Assembly (NCBI GenBank): GCA_905214625.1
Contig: CAJMMQ010000007.1
Span: 37,684 to 101,683 of the forward strand
Reading direction: 5' to 3'
Origin: an uncultured bacterium
GTDB lineage: Bacteria > Bacteroidota > Bacteroidia > Bacteroidales > Bacteroidaceae
Length of the DNA stretch: 64,000 nucleotides
The position numbers and the translations under genes were made by a program. Shown piece by piece: positions 52,595-62,994 of the stretch (within the stretch, counting starts at the first letter, position 1; each line of letters opens with the position of its first letter). A model generated the notes under the pieces. It did not search any database. It was not told the origin of the DNA and saw nothing but the letters and a program-made list of their open reading frames with translations.

Positions 52595-54517
52595 ATGATT
52601 CTTCGGGTCAAAAAATTAGATAAATTTATCGCGAAACAGTTCGGGCTCCTGTTTGTCGGAACGTTCTTTATCTGTCAGTTCGTGCTGATGATGCAGTTTC
52701 TTTGGCGCTATATCGACCAGCTCATCGGCAAGGGATTGACAATGGACGTGCTGGCCCAGTTTTTCTGGTACATGAGTCTTATGCTCGTGCCGCAGGCTTT
52801 GCCTCTGGCCATACTGCTGTCGTCGCTAATAGCTTTTGGTAATTTGGGCGAGAGCAGCGAGCTTACGGCGATAAAGGCTGCCGGCATATCGCTTATGCAG
52901 GCTTTCCGTTCGCTTATCATTATAGTGATATTTATAGCCTTCGGCTCGTTATATTTTCAGGATGTTGTTGGCCCGAACGCCAACATGTCGTTTTCAAGGC
53001 TTCTTTTGTCAATGAAGCAGAAAAGCCCTGAACTTGAAATTCCTGAAGGAATATTTTATGACGGCATACCGCAGTGTAACCTTTATGTGCAGAAAAAAGA
53101 CGTGAAGACAGGCATGCTTTATGGCGTTATGATTTATAAGATGACAGACAGCTATGACGATGCCGCAATTATCCTTGCCGACTCGGGCATGCTGCAGTCT
53201 ACTGCCGAGAGAAAGCATCTTGTGCTGTCGCTCTACAGCGGCGAGTGGTTTGAGAACATGAAGTCGCAGGAATTTTCGGCAGGAGTCAGCGTGCCTTATC
53301 GCCGTGAGACATTTGTTAAAAAGAGGATAATATTGGATTTTGACGCCGACTTTAATGTAGCCGATGCCAGCGCGCTGTCTAACAACGCGCGCGGAAAAAG
53401 CGTCGGGCAGATAAAACGCGACGTCGACTCGCTAAATCATGTGTACGACAGCGTGGGGCGCGTGTTTTATAAAGACGCGAAGATGTCGTATTACACGCCG
53501 GTGTCCATACCGGCAGCCGACTCGATGAGGGCTGTTAAGATGGCAGGGACAAAGACTTACAGTTTTGACTCTATATACTCGCGCTTGTCGGCAGACAGAA
53601 AACTGGAGGCTGTTGACTTTGCCCTGAACAAGGTGCAGCGCGAGATGAACGACCTCGACTTCAAGGGAATGATTACAGCCGACGGAGACAAACTTATACG
53701 TCAGCACAAGATTGAGGCCATAAACAAATTCACCCTGGCGCTGTCGTGCATTATATTTTTCTTTATCGGCGCGCCTCTCGGGGCCATTATCCGTAAGGGC
53801 GGACTCGGTGTGCCGGTGATTATATCCGTGCTGGTGTTCATCGTATATTATATATTTGACAACACCGGATACCGTATGTCCCGCGGAGGAATGTGGTCGA
53901 TATGGTTCGGCAAAAGTATTGCCACGGCTGTGCTTACGCCGCTCGCCATATTCTTCACTTACAAAGCGAACAACGACTCTGTCGTGTTCAATATCGACCT
54001 TTACCGCAACTTCTTCATGAAGATGCTCGGACTGAGAATAAAACGTGCCGTGTATAAGAAAGAGGTGATAATAAACGACCCCCGCTATGCGGCAGATGCG
54101 GCTTCGCTTGAAGAGATAAACCGTGAGATAGATGAGTATGCTCGCGAACATAACCTTTGGCTTGCGCCAAATATAATAAAGGTGTTCTTCAAATACAGCC
54201 CTGACCATACCATAGAGCAGATAAATGAAAGGATGGAGGCTGTTATTGAAGACTTGTCTAACACGAAGGACAAAGTGATATTGTCAAATCTGAACAATTA
54301 TCCCTTCATTGCCGTGAAGTCTCACACAAGGCCCTTCGACCGCAAATGGCTAAATATTGTTGCGGCAGTGGTGGTTCCGGTGGGTGCGTTCCTGTATTTG
54401 CGCATGTGGCGCTTCCGCCTGAGGCTTATGCGCGACCTCAAGGTGATAAGGCAGACCAATGACGCTATTATTGCACGAATTAAAGAGATAGATAACAATG
54501 GCACCATAAATGCCTGA
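52595..54517 (+). CDS. LptF/LptG-family LPS export permease
   Basis: Membrane subunit of the LptB2FG ABC transporter that extracts lipopolysaccharide from the inner membrane. It has 640 residues: three N-terminal membrane segments (about 13-125), a beta-jellyroll periplasmic domain, and three more segments (about 378-457, including [20 protein letters not shown]). A cytoplasmic extension and a last hydrophobic segment near 595-612 ([15 protein letters not shown]) follow. Classical LptF/G are about 360 residues, so the protein is enlarged in both the periplasmic part and the C-terminus. It is followed 26 bp later by ribBA. Confidence 0.92.
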   Translation: MILRVKKLDKFIAKQFGLLFVGTFFICQFVLMMQFLWRYIDQLIGKGLTMDVLAQFFWYMSLMLVPQALPLAILLSSLIAFGNLGESSELTAIKAAGISLMQAFRSLIIIVIFIAFGSLYFQDVVGPNANMSFSRLLLSMKQKSPELEIPEGIFYDGIPQCNLYVQKKDVKTGMLYGVMIYKMTDSYDDAAIILADSGMLQSTAERKHLVLSLYSGEWFENMKSQEFSAGVSVPYRRETFVKKRIILDFDADFNVADASALSNNARGKSVGQIKRDVDSLNHVYDSVGRVFYKDAKMSYYTPVSIPAADSMRAVKMAGTKTYSFDSIYSRLSADRKLEAVDFALNKVQREMNDLDFKGMITADGDKLIRQHKIEAINKFTLALSCIIFFFIGAPLGAIIRKGGLGVPVIISVLVFIVYYIFDNTGYRMSRGGMWSIWFGKSIATAVLTPLAIFFTYKANNDSVVFNIDLYRNFFMKMLGLRIKRAVYKKEVIINDPRYAADAASLEEINREIDEYAREHNLWLAPNIIKVFFKYSPDHTIEQINERMEAVIEDLSNTKDKVILSNLNNYPFIAVKSHTRPFDRKWLNIVAAVVVPVGAFLYLRMWRFRLRLMRDLKVIRQTNDAIIARIKEIDNNGTINA

Positions 54518-54543
54518 TATATATAATAAGGTAAACGCTGATT

Positions 54544-55752
54544 ATGGAAAAACTGAAAATTAATACTATCGAGGAGGCTCTTGAAGACTTCAAGAACGGA
54601 AAGTTTGTTATCGTAGTTGACGATGAAGACCGCGAAAATGAGGGAGACCTTATTATTGCTGCTGAAAAGATAACAGCCGAAAAGGTTAACTTTATGCTGA
54701 AATATGCCCGTGGAGTGCTTTGCGCCCCTATTACAATAAGCCGTTGCGATGAACTCGACCTTCCGCGTCAGGTAATCGAGAATACATCGGTGCTGGGCAC
54801 GCCTTTTACGGTTACGGTAGACAAACTCGACGGATGTTCTACGGGAGTGTCGGCACACGACAGGGCAGAGACCATAAAGGCACTTGCCGATCCTGCATCG
54901 ACACCAAAGACATTCGGACGCCCCGGACATGTTAATCCGCTTTACGCACAGGACAACGGTGTGCTGAGGCGCAGCGGACATACGGAGGCAACGATAGACC
55001 TTTGCAACTTGTCGGGCCTTTATCCGGCGGGAGCACTGATGGAGATAATGAACGACGACGGAACCATGGCGCGTCTGCCGCAGCTCCTTGAATTTGCCGC
55101 AGAACATGACCTGAAGGTGATAACCATCAAGGACCTCATTGCGTACAGACTTCAGCGCGAATCGCTGATAAGCGTGGGCGCAACGGTTGACATGCCTACT
55201 GAATACGGGCATTTTAAGCTGATACCGTTCCGTCAGACAAGCAGTGGCCTTGAACACATGGCCTTGATAAAAGGTGAGTGGAAAGAAGACGAACCTGTGT
55301 TAGTAAGAGTTCATTCTTCATGCGCTACGGGCGACGTGTTCGGCAGCAAGCGTTGCGACTGCGGGCAGCAGCTGCACAAGGCTATGCAGATGATAGAGAA
55401 AGAAGGAAAGGGCGTCTTGGTGTACATGCAGCAGGAAGGGCGCGGTATAGGACTTATGAACAAGATTGAGGCATATAAGCTGCAGGAGGAAGGGCTCGAC
55501 ACCGTTGATGCCAACATTCATCTCGGATTCAAGCCTGATGAGCGCGACTATGGCTGTGGGGCACAAATGTTGCGCAAGCTCGGTGTGCACAAGATGAGGC
55601 TTATAACCAATAATCCGACAAAACGTGTGGGACTTGAGGCTTATGGCCTTGAAATTGTTGAAAATGTTCCAATAGAAGTAAGTCCTAACGAATACGACTT
55701 CAAATATCTGAAGACAAAGAAAGACCGTATGGGGCATACATTGCATTTGTAA
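54544..55752 (+). CDS. ribBA: Bifunctional DHBP synthase / GTP cyclohydrolase II
   Basis: Makes both entry intermediates of riboflavin synthesis. It has 402 residues. The N-terminal RibB domain has the acidic metal-binding loop [11 protein letters not shown] (about 26-36) and [10 protein letters not shown]. The C-terminal RibA domain has the zinc cysteines in [17 protein letters not shown] and the catalytic QQEGRGIGL. It is probably co-transcribed with the Lpt permease. Confidence 0.96.
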   Translation: MEKLKINTIEEALEDFKNGKFVIVVDDEDRENEGDLIIAAEKITAEKVNFMLKYARGVLCAPITISRCDELDLPRQVIENTSVLGTPFTVTVDKLDGCSTGVSAHDRAETIKALADPASTPKTFGRPGHVNPLYAQDNGVLRRSGHTEATIDLCNLSGLYPAGALMEIMNDDGTMARLPQLLEFAAEHDLKVITIKDLIAYRLQRESLISVGATVDMPTEYGHFKLIPFRQTSSGLEHMALIKGEWKEDEPVLVRVHSSCATGDVFGSKRCDCGQQLHKAMQMIEKEGKGVLVYMQQEGRGIGLMNKIEAYKLQEEGLDTVDANIHLGFKPDERDYGCGAQMLRKLGVHKMRLITNNPTKRVGLEAYGLEIVENVPIEVSPNEYDFKYLKTKKDRMGHTLHL

Positions 55753-55784
55753 TTGTAAAAAAATCATTTGTAAAAAAATCATTT
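55751..55784 (+). repeat. Short tandem A-rich direct repeat
   Basis: Two copies of TTGTAAAAAAATCATT-like units in tandem directly after ribBA. They are AT-rich and may be part of the UTR; no function can be assigned. Confidence 0.6.
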
Positions 55785-55840
55785 TTATAATTGGAATAAA
55801 AATATAACATCATTTATTTTTATAAAACGAATAAATTGCT

Positions 55841-55848
55841 TAAATTTG
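55841..55848 (+). promoter_or_regulatory. -7 element of aspC
   Basis: TAAATTTG matches the consensus and lies 19 bases before the ATG at 55867. A TTG at 55846 lies within it, so that cannot be the translation start. Confidence 0.6.
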
Positions 55849-55866
55849 CAGGAACATAAATTTAAT

Positions 55867-57066
55867 ATGACTATGGCACAATTATCAAATCGTCTTAATC
55901 GTCTGGCTCCTTCGGCCACTCTCGCTATGTCGCAGAAAAGCGGCGAGATGAAAGCGCAGGGTATCGACGTTATTAATATGAGCGTGGGTGAACCAGACTT
56001 CAACACCCCCGACCACATCAAGGACGCCGCCAAGAAGGCTATCGACGACAACTTCTCAAGGTATTCACCCGTTCCGGGATACATGGACTTGAGAGAGGCT
56101 ATTGTCGCTAAGCTTAAAAACGAAAACGGATTAAGCTATTCTGTTAACGAAATCCTTGTGTCTAACGGAGCAAAGCAGAGCGTATGCAATGCCATTATGG
56201 CACTTGTAAACGATGGCGATGAGGTTATAATACCTGCACCTTACTGGGTAAGTTATCCGCAGATGGTAAAGCTGGCAGGAGGCGAGCCGGTGATAGTTGA
56301 GGCCGGATTTGAACAGAACTTCAAGATGACTCCGCAACAGCTCGAGGCTGCTATAACCCCAAAGACAAAGATGCTGATACTGTGCTCTCCGAGCAATCCT
56401 ACAGGAAGCGTTTATTCAAAGGAGGAACTTGAGGGACTGGCTGAGGTGATAACCAAACATGATGATTTGTTTGTCATTGCGGATGAAATTTATGAACATA
56501 TAAATTATATCGGCAAACACAATAGCATAGCTCTTGCTCCAGGAATGAAAGAAAGGACAATTCTTGTTAACGGTGTATCAAAGGCTTATGCCATGACTGG
56601 ATGGCGTATTGGCTATATCGCCGCTCCTGAGTGGATAGTCAAAGGCTGCAATAAACTTCAGGGACAATATACAAGCGGTCCGTGCTCGGTTAGCCAAAAA
56701 GCTGCAGTTGAGGCTTATACGGCTTCTCAGCAGTGTGTGGAGACTATGCGTCAGGCTTTCCAGCGCCGTCGCGACCTTATCGTTAAGCTGGCAAAGGATA
56801 TTCCCGGACTTGAGGTCAACGTTCCCGAAGGAGCCTTCTATCTGTTCCCGAAATGCAGCAACTTCTTCGGCAAAAGCTATGAGGGACATGTTATAAACAC
56901 TTCAACAGACCTCGCCATGTATCTGCTTGATGTCGCACATGTAGCTACCGTTGCCGGCGATGCTTTTGGCGATCCGGCATGCTTCAGAATGAGTTATGCT
57001 ACGAGTGACGAAAACATTTGTGAAGCAATGAAAAGAATAAAGGATGCATTGGCAAAACTTAAATAA
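55867..57066 (+). CDS. aspC: Aspartate aminotransferase
   Basis: PLP class I aminotransferase linking aspartate/oxaloacetate with glutamate. It has 399 residues from 55867; a start at 55873 (MAQLSNRL) is equally possible. Motifs are INMSVGEPDFNTPDH (about 40-54), the PLP lysine in VNGVSKAYAMTGWRIGY, and SPSNPTGSVY. It matches the Bacteroidetes aspartate aminotransferase, prephenate-type substrate use not excluded. It has its own promoter. Confidence 0.94.
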   Translation: MTMAQLSNRLNRLAPSATLAMSQKSGEMKAQGIDVINMSVGEPDFNTPDHIKDAAKKAIDDNFSRYSPVPGYMDLREAIVAKLKNENGLSYSVNEILVSNGAKQSVCNAIMALVNDGDEVIIPAPYWVSYPQMVKLAGGEPVIVEAGFEQNFKMTPQQLEAAITPKTKMLILCSPSNPTGSVYSKEELEGLAEVITKHDDLFVIADEIYEHINYIGKHNSIALAPGMKERTILVNGVSKAYAMTGWRIGYIAAPEWIVKGCNKLQGQYTSGPCSVSQKAAVEAYTASQQCVETMRQAFQRRRDLIVKLAKDIPGLEVNVPEGAFYLFPKCSNFFGKSYEGHVINTSTDLAMYLLDVAHVATVAGDAFGDPACFRMSYATSDENICEAMKRIKDALAKLK

Positions 57067-57166
57067 AAAGTTAGAGATAACGATTGCACATGTGGTTTTT
57101 ATAAGAAAATACGTATATAGTGCTGTTAAAACTTATTAATAAATCTTCTTATTGCTCATTAATTGT

Positions 57167-57174
57167 TATCTTTG
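57167..57174 (+). promoter_or_regulatory. -7 element of the exbB-tonB operon
   Basis: TATCTTTG lies 110 bases before exbB, indicating a long leader. The -33 region is not clear. Confidence 0.5.
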
Positions 57175-57283
57175 TGCTGTCTTATTTAGGATCTTGTTTA
57201 CATGTCTAAGAGAAAAACTGAAAATTCATAAATTAGTAACTTTATAACTTAAATTATTAATAACTAAATTTAAATTCAAAATT

Positions 57284-58117
57284 ATGGCAACTACACAAAA
57301 AGCAGTAAGCCCTAAAAAGAAAAATCAGGGCTTCCAAGGTATTAGAGCAGCGATTTGGGTTATCGTTGTATGTTTCATTATTGCACTTTGCATTTTCAAG
57401 TATCTGCTTGGTAATCCGGCAAACTTCGCTGGTAACGATCCTGCAGGACATCCGACAAACCTGCTCGGTACTATTTACAAAGGTGGTGTTATCGTGCCTA
57501 TCATTCAGACTCTGTTGCTTACCGTTATCGCTCTTAGCATCGAGCGCTGGCTCGCATTGCGTTCTGCTTTCGGAACAGGCTCTCTTGCAAAATTCGTTCT
57601 TAACGTTAAGGCTGCCGTAAGCAAAGGCGACTTCGCTGAGGCACAGCGCATTTGCGACAAGCAGAGAGGTTCTGTTGCTAACGTGGTTTCTGCTTCTATC
57701 CGTGCTTACAAGGAAATGGAGGCAACTACTGGTATGAAGAAAGCTCAGAAGGTTTCTAAGATTCAGCAGGCTCACGAAGAGGCTACACAGCTTGAAATGC
57801 CTACACTGCAGATGAACCTTCCTATCATCGCAACAATCGTAACTCTTGGTACTCTTACCGGTCTTCTTGGTACCGTTATCGGTATGATTCGTTCATTCCA
57901 GGCTTTGGCTGCTGGTGGTGGTGGTGACTCTTTGGCATTGTCTACAGGTATTTCTGAGGCTTTGATCAACACCGCATTCGGTATTTTGACTTCTTGGGTT
58001 GCTGTTATTTCTTATAACACATTCACAAACAAGATCGACAAGCTGACATACGCCCTTGATGAGGTTGGTTATTCTATTGCTCAGACATACGAAGCCAATC
58101 ACGCAGACGAAGCTTAA
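57284..58117 (+). CDS. exbB: ExbB/TolQ/MotA-family proton channel
   Basis: Pentameric inner-membrane channel that energises TonB with the proton gradient. It has 277 residues with an N-terminal hydrophobic segment (AAIWVIVVCFIIALCIF, about 23-39) and a second at 70-90. A cytoplasmic region follows, then the two channel helices (LPIIATIVTLGTLTGLLGTV and STGISEALINTAFGILTSWV). It is the first gene of an operon with two ExbD proteins and TonB. Confidence 0.93.
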   Translation: MATTQKAVSPKKKNQGFQGIRAAIWVIVVCFIIALCIFKYLLGNPANFAGNDPAGHPTNLLGTIYKGGVIVPIIQTLLLTVIALSIERWLALRSAFGTGSLAKFVLNVKAAVSKGDFAEAQRICDKQRGSVANVVSASIRAYKEMEATTGMKKAQKVSKIQQAHEEATQLEMPTLQMNLPIIATIVTLGTLTGLLGTVIGMIRSFQALAAGGGGDSLALSTGISEALINTAFGILTSWVAVISYNTFTNKIDKLTYALDEVGYSIAQTYEANHADEA

Positions 58118-58146
58118 TTTTACTAACCCTTTAAAATTTTATTACT

Positions 58147-58758
58147 ATGGGTAAAGTAAAAATTAAGAAAAAAGCGATCTGGATCGACATGACTCCGATG
58201 AGCGACGTGATGGTCCTCTTGCTTACATTCTTCATGTTGACATCAACATTCGTAAAGAATGAAGCAGTAAAGGTTCTCACGCCAGGTTCAGTGTCGGAGC
58301 TAAAAGTTCCGGAGAATAACGTCTTGAGCATACTGATCGACAGTAGAGGCAAGGTGTTCTTGGGCTGGGATAAACCCGGTGACATGGAGGCCGCGCTCAG
58401 CACTATGGCTGATCAGTTTGGCGTAAGCCTTAACGGCACTCAGATGAAAAACTCTCGCAGCGCTACCAACATCGGTGTCTCTATGGACGACATGAGCAAT
58501 TTCCTTAATCAGGATGCTGCTCACATGAACGACTATCAGAAAGATAAAGGTGTTCCTACCGACAGTATCGATGGCGGCATGAGCGAGTTCCAGTTGTGGG
58601 TTAAGACTGTTACAGACAACAACTCGGATATGAAACTTGCTATCAAGGCTGACGAGAAAACCCCTTATAAGGTAATCAAGAAAGTAATGTCTGAACTTCA
58701 GGACATGAGTCAGAACCGTTACTATCTTATCACTTCTTACAAAAAAGTGGAGGAATAA
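58147..58758 (+). CDS. exbD: ExbD/TolR-family protein 1
   Basis: Inner-membrane partner of ExbB. It has 203 residues with a single membrane helix whose cytoplasmic side carries the essential Asp (WIDMTPMSDVMVLLLTFFML, about 15-34). A large periplasmic domain follows (about 45-203), longer than the 140 residues of E. coli ExbD. Confidence 0.92.
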   Translation: MGKVKIKKKAIWIDMTPMSDVMVLLLTFFMLTSTFVKNEAVKVLTPGSVSELKVPENNVLSILIDSRGKVFLGWDKPGDMEAALSTMADQFGVSLNGTQMKNSRSATNIGVSMDDMSNFLNQDAAHMNDYQKDKGVPTDSIDGGMSEFQLWVKTVTDNNSDMKLAIKADEKTPYKVIKKVMSELQDMSQNRYYLITSYKKVEE

Positions 58759-58761
58759 GAC

Positions 58762-59409
58762 ATGGCAAAGCAGAAAGAAAGCAAACAGAAGAAGATTGAC
58801 CTTCGCGTAGACTTTACGCCTATGGTGGACATGATGATGCTTCTTATCACATTCTTCATGCTGTGTACGTCTTTGAGCAAGCCTCAGACAATGCAGCTGA
58901 CGATGCCTAGTAACGATGAGAACGTGCAGAAAGAGGACAGAACTGCTACAAAAGCTTCGCAGACAATCACTATTTATGTGGCTGGAAACGATAAAATTTA
59001 TTATGTAGCCGGTATTCCAAATTACAATGACCCTAATTGCCTTAAAGAAACAACTTGGGGTAAGGAAGGTATCCGTAAAGTCCTCATCAACCATGTAACT
59101 GAAGACGGTACTATTCCGGTGTCTACGATTATGAAGGCTAAAGCCGAACTCGACAAGAAAAAGTTGGCTAATCCTAGTAAATATCCAGATTCAATTTACA
59201 ACAAAGAACTTGAAAAGTTGAAGAACGGTGAGATTGACGGTCAGAAGATTCCTACCATGACAATCATCATCAAGGCAACAGACACAGCTTCTTATAAGAA
59301 TCTGGTTGACGCTCTGGACGAAATGCAAATTTGCAGTATAGGTAAGTATGTCATCGATAACATTACTCCTGAGGACAAAGGTCTTCTTTCTAAAAGAGGA
59401 GTGAAGTAA
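58762..59409 (+). CDS. exbD: ExbD/TolR-family protein 2
   Basis: Second ExbD paralogue with 215 residues. The membrane helix has the acidic residue FTPMVDMMMLLITFFMLCT, and there is a divergent periplasmic part. It starts 3 bp after the first ExbD. Two different ExbD proteins in one operon are usual in Bacteroidetes and may form a heterodimer. Confidence 0.92.
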   Translation: MAKQKESKQKKIDLRVDFTPMVDMMMLLITFFMLCTSLSKPQTMQLTMPSNDENVQKEDRTATKASQTITIYVAGNDKIYYVAGIPNYNDPNCLKETTWGKEGIRKVLINHVTEDGTIPVSTIMKAKAELDKKKLANPSKYPDSIYNKELEKLKNGEIDGQKIPTMTIIIKATDTASYKNLVDALDEMQICSIGKYVIDNITPEDKGLLSKRGVK

Positions 59410-59439
59410 TCGTTGAGTAACATTTAAAATGAAAAGACA

Positions 59440-60267
59440 ATGTCAAAAATAGATCTGATATCTAATGCATGGTGCGACCTCGTGTTCGAGGGCAAAAACC
59501 AGGCATATGGAGCTTATAAGCTCCGTAAGGGGACTTCAAAACGTAACCTTTGGTCTATCATTATCGTACTTATTGCTGCTGTTGCTATTTTCTCGGCTAT
59601 AGCTATTAAGAATGTTATTGAAGCAAACCAAAAAGTTGCGATTGTTACCGAGGCTAAATTGTCAAAGATTGACAAGACGCCAAAGGTAGAGAAGAAAAAA
59701 GCTGCTCCCAAGATTGAGCAGCCTAAAGTTGTAGAGAAGGTAAAGAGCTCTATCAAGTTTACTGCTCCTGTGATTAAGAAGGACTCTGAAGTTAAGCCTG
59801 AGGAGGAAATGAAAACTCAGGAAGACCTTCAGAAGACAAAAACTACCATTGGTGCGTTCACCGTAGTTGGTAATGACGAAATTGGCGGAGAGGTTCTCAA
59901 GGCCAAGGAAGAAATTGCCCAGCCTGAACCTCCGAAGAACGAGGAAGAGAACAAGGTGTTTGACGTCGTTGAGGAACAGCCTTCATTCCCTGGTGGTCAG
60001 GGTGCTTTGATGGCATGGCTCAGAGATAACATCAAGTATCCGGTAGTTGCTGCCGAGAACGGTATCGAGGGTAAAGTTATTGTTCAGTTCGTTGTAGGTA
60101 AGAATGGTTCTATCTCTAATGTAAAAGTTGTTAAGAGTATAGACCCGTCTCTCGACAGAGAGGCCGTGCGTGTTGTAAGCAGCATGCCTAGCTGGACCCC
60201 TGGAAAGCAGAACGGTACTTCTGTTAACGTAAGATATACGTTGCCAGTAACATTCAAACTGCAATAA
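59440..60267 (+). CDS. tonB: TonB energy transducer
   Basis: Transfers energy to outer-membrane TonB-dependent receptors. It has 275 residues: an N-terminal cytoplasmic part and one helix (WSIIIVLIAAVAIFSAIAI), a Lys/Pro/Glu-rich periplasmic spacer (KVEKKKAAPKIEQPKVVEK), and a C-terminal TonB domain (about 185-275; QPSFPGGQGALMAWLRDNIK, GKVIVQFVVGKNG). It is in the Exb operon. Confidence 0.95.
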   Translation: MSKIDLISNAWCDLVFEGKNQAYGAYKLRKGTSKRNLWSIIIVLIAAVAIFSAIAIKNVIEANQKVAIVTEAKLSKIDKTPKVEKKKAAPKIEQPKVVEKVKSSIKFTAPVIKKDSEVKPEEEMKTQEDLQKTKTTIGAFTVVGNDEIGGEVLKAKEEIAQPEPPKNEEENKVFDVVEEQPSFPGGQGALMAWLRDNIKYPVVAAENGIEGKVIVQFVVGKNGSISNVKVVKSIDPSLDREAVRVVSSMPSWTPGKQNGTSVNVRYTLPVTFKLQ

Positions 60268-60276
60268 ATACGTGAT

Positions 60277-61236
60277 ATGAGAAAAAAACTATTCTACAAT
60301 TTAGTAGGATTGACGCTGCTGGCAGGTCTGTTGGCCACTTGTGCCGACAAGCCTAAGAGCGGCAGAACAGATACTTATTCGTCAGGAGCGATTTCGTTCG
60401 CTTCTGACGAAAGTTTTAGTCCTATTATCGACGAAGAGGTTCAAGTCTTCGAAAGTATCTATCGTGAGGCAAAGCTCACACCGATTTACACGAACGAATA
60501 CGACGCGATAAACATGCTTATGAAAGACAGCATACAGCTGGTTATCGCATCAAGGAATTTTACTAAGAAGGAATTAGAGAATCTTAAGGCCCGCAATTAT
60601 CTGCCTGTGGCTATTCCATTGGCTTACGATGGCTTGTCGCTTATCATTAACAGGGAAAATAAAGATTCTTGTATTTCTGTCAAAGACATTAAGCGCGTGC
60701 TCAGCGGTGAGGCCAAGAAGTGGAGCGACATTGTTCCCGGCTCTAAACGCGGAGAAATATTGGTAGTGTTTGACAACAGCAAGTCAAGCACCGTTACATA
60801 TTGTGTTGATTCGATATTGGATGGTAAGTTAATCAACAGTCCTAACATTGTGGCATCCAACACAAGTAAGGAGGTTATTGATTATGTTGAGAAAACTCCC
60901 AATGCAATTGGTATTATAGGTTCAAATTGGTTGAACGACAAGCGCGATACCACAAACACAACCTTTAAGAAGAATATTACTGTTATGTCTGTAAGCAGGT
61001 TCGATTCGGCCACGGCCATGAACAGCTGGAAACCTTATCAGGCATACTTACTCGACGGCCGTTATCCGTTGGTAAGAACTATATATGCGTTGTTGAACGA
61101 CCCGATTAATGGTCTTCCATGGGGCTTTGCTCACTTTATAGAGCAGCCAAAGGGACAACTCATTATCTTTAAGTCAGGATTGTTGCCTGTACGGGGAGAT
61201 ATCACAATAAGGTCGGTAAATGTAAACGACGATTAA
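60277..61236 (+). CDS. PstS-like phosphate-binding lipoprotein
   Basis: A 319-residue exported protein with a lipoprotein-like signal (LLAGLLATCADKPKS). The periplasmic binding protein fold of the PstS type follows (AISFASDESFSPIIDEEVQVF, AIPLAYDGLSLIINRENKD, WSDIVPGS, SNTSKEVIDYVEKTPNAIGI). No pstCAB genes are near. Its fixed place between TonB and a TPR gene suggests an envelope accessory role rather than phosphate uptake (inference). Confidence 0.88.
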   Translation: MRKKLFYNLVGLTLLAGLLATCADKPKSGRTDTYSSGAISFASDESFSPIIDEEVQVFESIYREAKLTPIYTNEYDAINMLMKDSIQLVIASRNFTKKELENLKARNYLPVAIPLAYDGLSLIINRENKDSCISVKDIKRVLSGEAKKWSDIVPGSKRGEILVVFDNSKSSTVTYCVDSILDGKLINSPNIVASNTSKEVIDYVEKTPNAIGIIGSNWLNDKRDTTNTTFKKNITVMSVSRFDSATAMNSWKPYQAYLLDGRYPLVRTIYALLNDPINGLPWGFAHFIEQPKGQLIIFKSGLLPVRGDITIRSVNVNDD

Positions 61237-61290
61237 ACCTTTGTCTTTCCGTTCTGTCTATTTAATAAAGGGCGGTATTTTGCGCATAGG

Positions 61291-61298
61291 TAATTTTG
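61291..61298 (+). promoter_or_regulatory. -7 element before the TPR gene
   Basis: TAATTTTG in the 107-bp gap between the PstS-like and TPR genes may drive extra transcription of the TPR gene. No -33 TTTG was seen. Confidence 0.45.
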
Positions 61299-61343
61299 AG
61301 AGTGAATATTAGGTAAATAATTTACAATTTAATTATTGAGATT

Positions 61344-62753
61344 ATGAAAGCAATTAAATATTTATTGGCCGGAGCTGCGATGACATTGCTCGCTGCTCCT
61401 ACAATGGCCCAAGATGTTAAAGCACAGATTGACGCCATTACTAAAGTTATTGTAGATAACAAGTCAAATCCCGATGCCGTTAAAGATCAGGTTAAGGATT
61501 TTATTAAGGAGAACAAGAAAAACGCTGTAGCCATTGCCGGTGTTGGGCGTGCATATCTTGACATTAAGGACACTCTTAATGCAAGGAAATATGCAGAGAT
61601 GGCCATTGACCGCGACAAGAACAATGCTGCGGGTTATCTCCTTATGGGTGATGTTGAAGTGGTGAATAATGACGGTGGTGCTGCTGCAACATGGTATCAG
61701 CAGGCAACGCTTATGGATCCGAAGAATCCTCAAGGCTATATCAAATACGCCAATATCTACCGCAAGCGCAGCCCGGAACTTTCTGTTCAGATGCTTGAGA
61801 AACTGCGTTCTGTTCAGCCTGATTATCCTGTAGATGCTGAGGCTGGCCATTTCTTCTACACGGCTAACCGCTTTGAAAAGGCCATCGAGTATTTCGGCAA
61901 AGTTGACTTGAACAAGTTTACCGACAGTTATCTTACAGAATATGCAACGGCAACTTACCTTACAGCTGATTCAAAGAAGAGTCTTGAAATAGCTTTGTTC
62001 GGTGTAAAGAAGAATCCTCGTGACGCTGCAATGAACCGTCTGAGTTTCTACAACTACACAGACTTGAAGGATTATCCTAACGCTCTGAAGTATGCCGACG
62101 CTCTCTTCAACAAGTCTGACAGTGCAAAGTTCTCAGCCCGCGACTACCAGTATTACGGTTATGCTCTTATGGGTGACAGCGCCTTTGATCAGGCTATCGC
62201 TCAGTTTGAGAAGGCTTTGGAACTTAATGCCGAGCTTAACGATGTTAAGAAACAGCTTTCAGATGCTTACATTGCAAAGAAAGACTATGCAAAAGGTCTT
62301 GCTTATTATGATGAGTATTTAAAATCTGTTGAAAAGCCTACTGTAAGCGATATCGACGGTCTTGCAAAACTGTATGCTGATCAGGCTGCAAGCATAGAAA
62401 CTCTTAATGAGGAGAAAATTGCTGCATTGAAGAAAGCTGACGAAATTTACGGCATGCTGGGTGAGAAATATCCTACCAATCTTCTTTATGCCACAATAAT
62501 GAGAGCACGTATCAACTCTCAGCTTGACCCTGAAACAACTCAGGGCTTGGCTAAGCCATATTATGAGCAGTATATCGAGTTGGCAAAGAAAGAGAATCCT
62601 GATAACCCGAAGCTTCTTATCGAGCCGTATTCTTATCTCGGATATTATTATTTCATCAAGGAAGACAAGGTTAATTCAGATGACTGCTGGAAGAAGATTT
62701 TGGAAATTGATCCTAACAACAGCACAGCCAAGCAGGCTTTAGGCGTACAGTAA
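61344..62753 (+). CDS. Periplasmic TPR repeat protein
   Basis: A 469-residue exported protein with a signal peptide (MTLLAAPTMAQ, cleavage near residue 22). At least five TPR-like helix pairs run throughout, for example AGYLLMGDVEVVNNDGGAAA, AQFEKALELNAELNDVKKQL and YLGYYYFIKEDKVNSDDCWK. It probably serves as a protein-interaction scaffold for the envelope machinery of the operon. The partner is unknown. Confidence 0.88.
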   Translation: MKAIKYLLAGAAMTLLAAPTMAQDVKAQIDAITKVIVDNKSNPDAVKDQVKDFIKENKKNAVAIAGVGRAYLDIKDTLNARKYAEMAIDRDKNNAAGYLLMGDVEVVNNDGGAAATWYQQATLMDPKNPQGYIKYANIYRKRSPELSVQMLEKLRSVQPDYPVDAEAGHFFYTANRFEKAIEYFGKVDLNKFTDSYLTEYATATYLTADSKKSLEIALFGVKKNPRDAAMNRLSFYNYTDLKDYPNALKYADALFNKSDSAKFSARDYQYYGYALMGDSAFDQAIAQFEKALELNAELNDVKKQLSDAYIAKKDYAKGLAYYDEYLKSVEKPTVSDIDGLAKLYADQAASIETLNEEKIAALKKADEIYGMLGEKYPTNLLYATIMRARINSQLDPETTQGLAKPYYEQYIELAKKENPDNPKLLIEPYSYLGYYYFIKEDKVNSDDCWKKILEIDPNNSTAKQALGVQ

Positions 62754-62789
62754 AAAATTATTGACAACTATTTGTTATAAAATATAATT

Positions 62790-62833
62790 AAGTCTCTGAT
62801 AGCTATAAAATGCTTTCAGAGACTTTTATTTTG
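62790..62833 (+). terminator. Terminator of the exbB-tonB-TPR operon
   Basis: A perfect 10-bp stem AAGTCTCTGA/TCAGAGACTT (62790-62799, 62816-62825) with a 16-base loop and a T-rich tail. Confidence 0.9.
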
Positions 62834-62994
62834 CAATTATTTTTGCCTCTTACCCCCTGAATCTTAATGACAGGTCGGGGATAATTTATAAAGTCCCGAA
62901 AAATTGTAACTTTTTTATGCGTTTTGTATTTCAGATGATATATTTATATTGTTAATAGGTGCTATTCATTAAGACTATTGAGCGTGTTTTGTTA

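Noticed and set aside
53432..54208. A 258-residue minus-strand frame opposite the Lpt permease
   Set aside because: It is a shadow of a well-supported gene with no features of its own.
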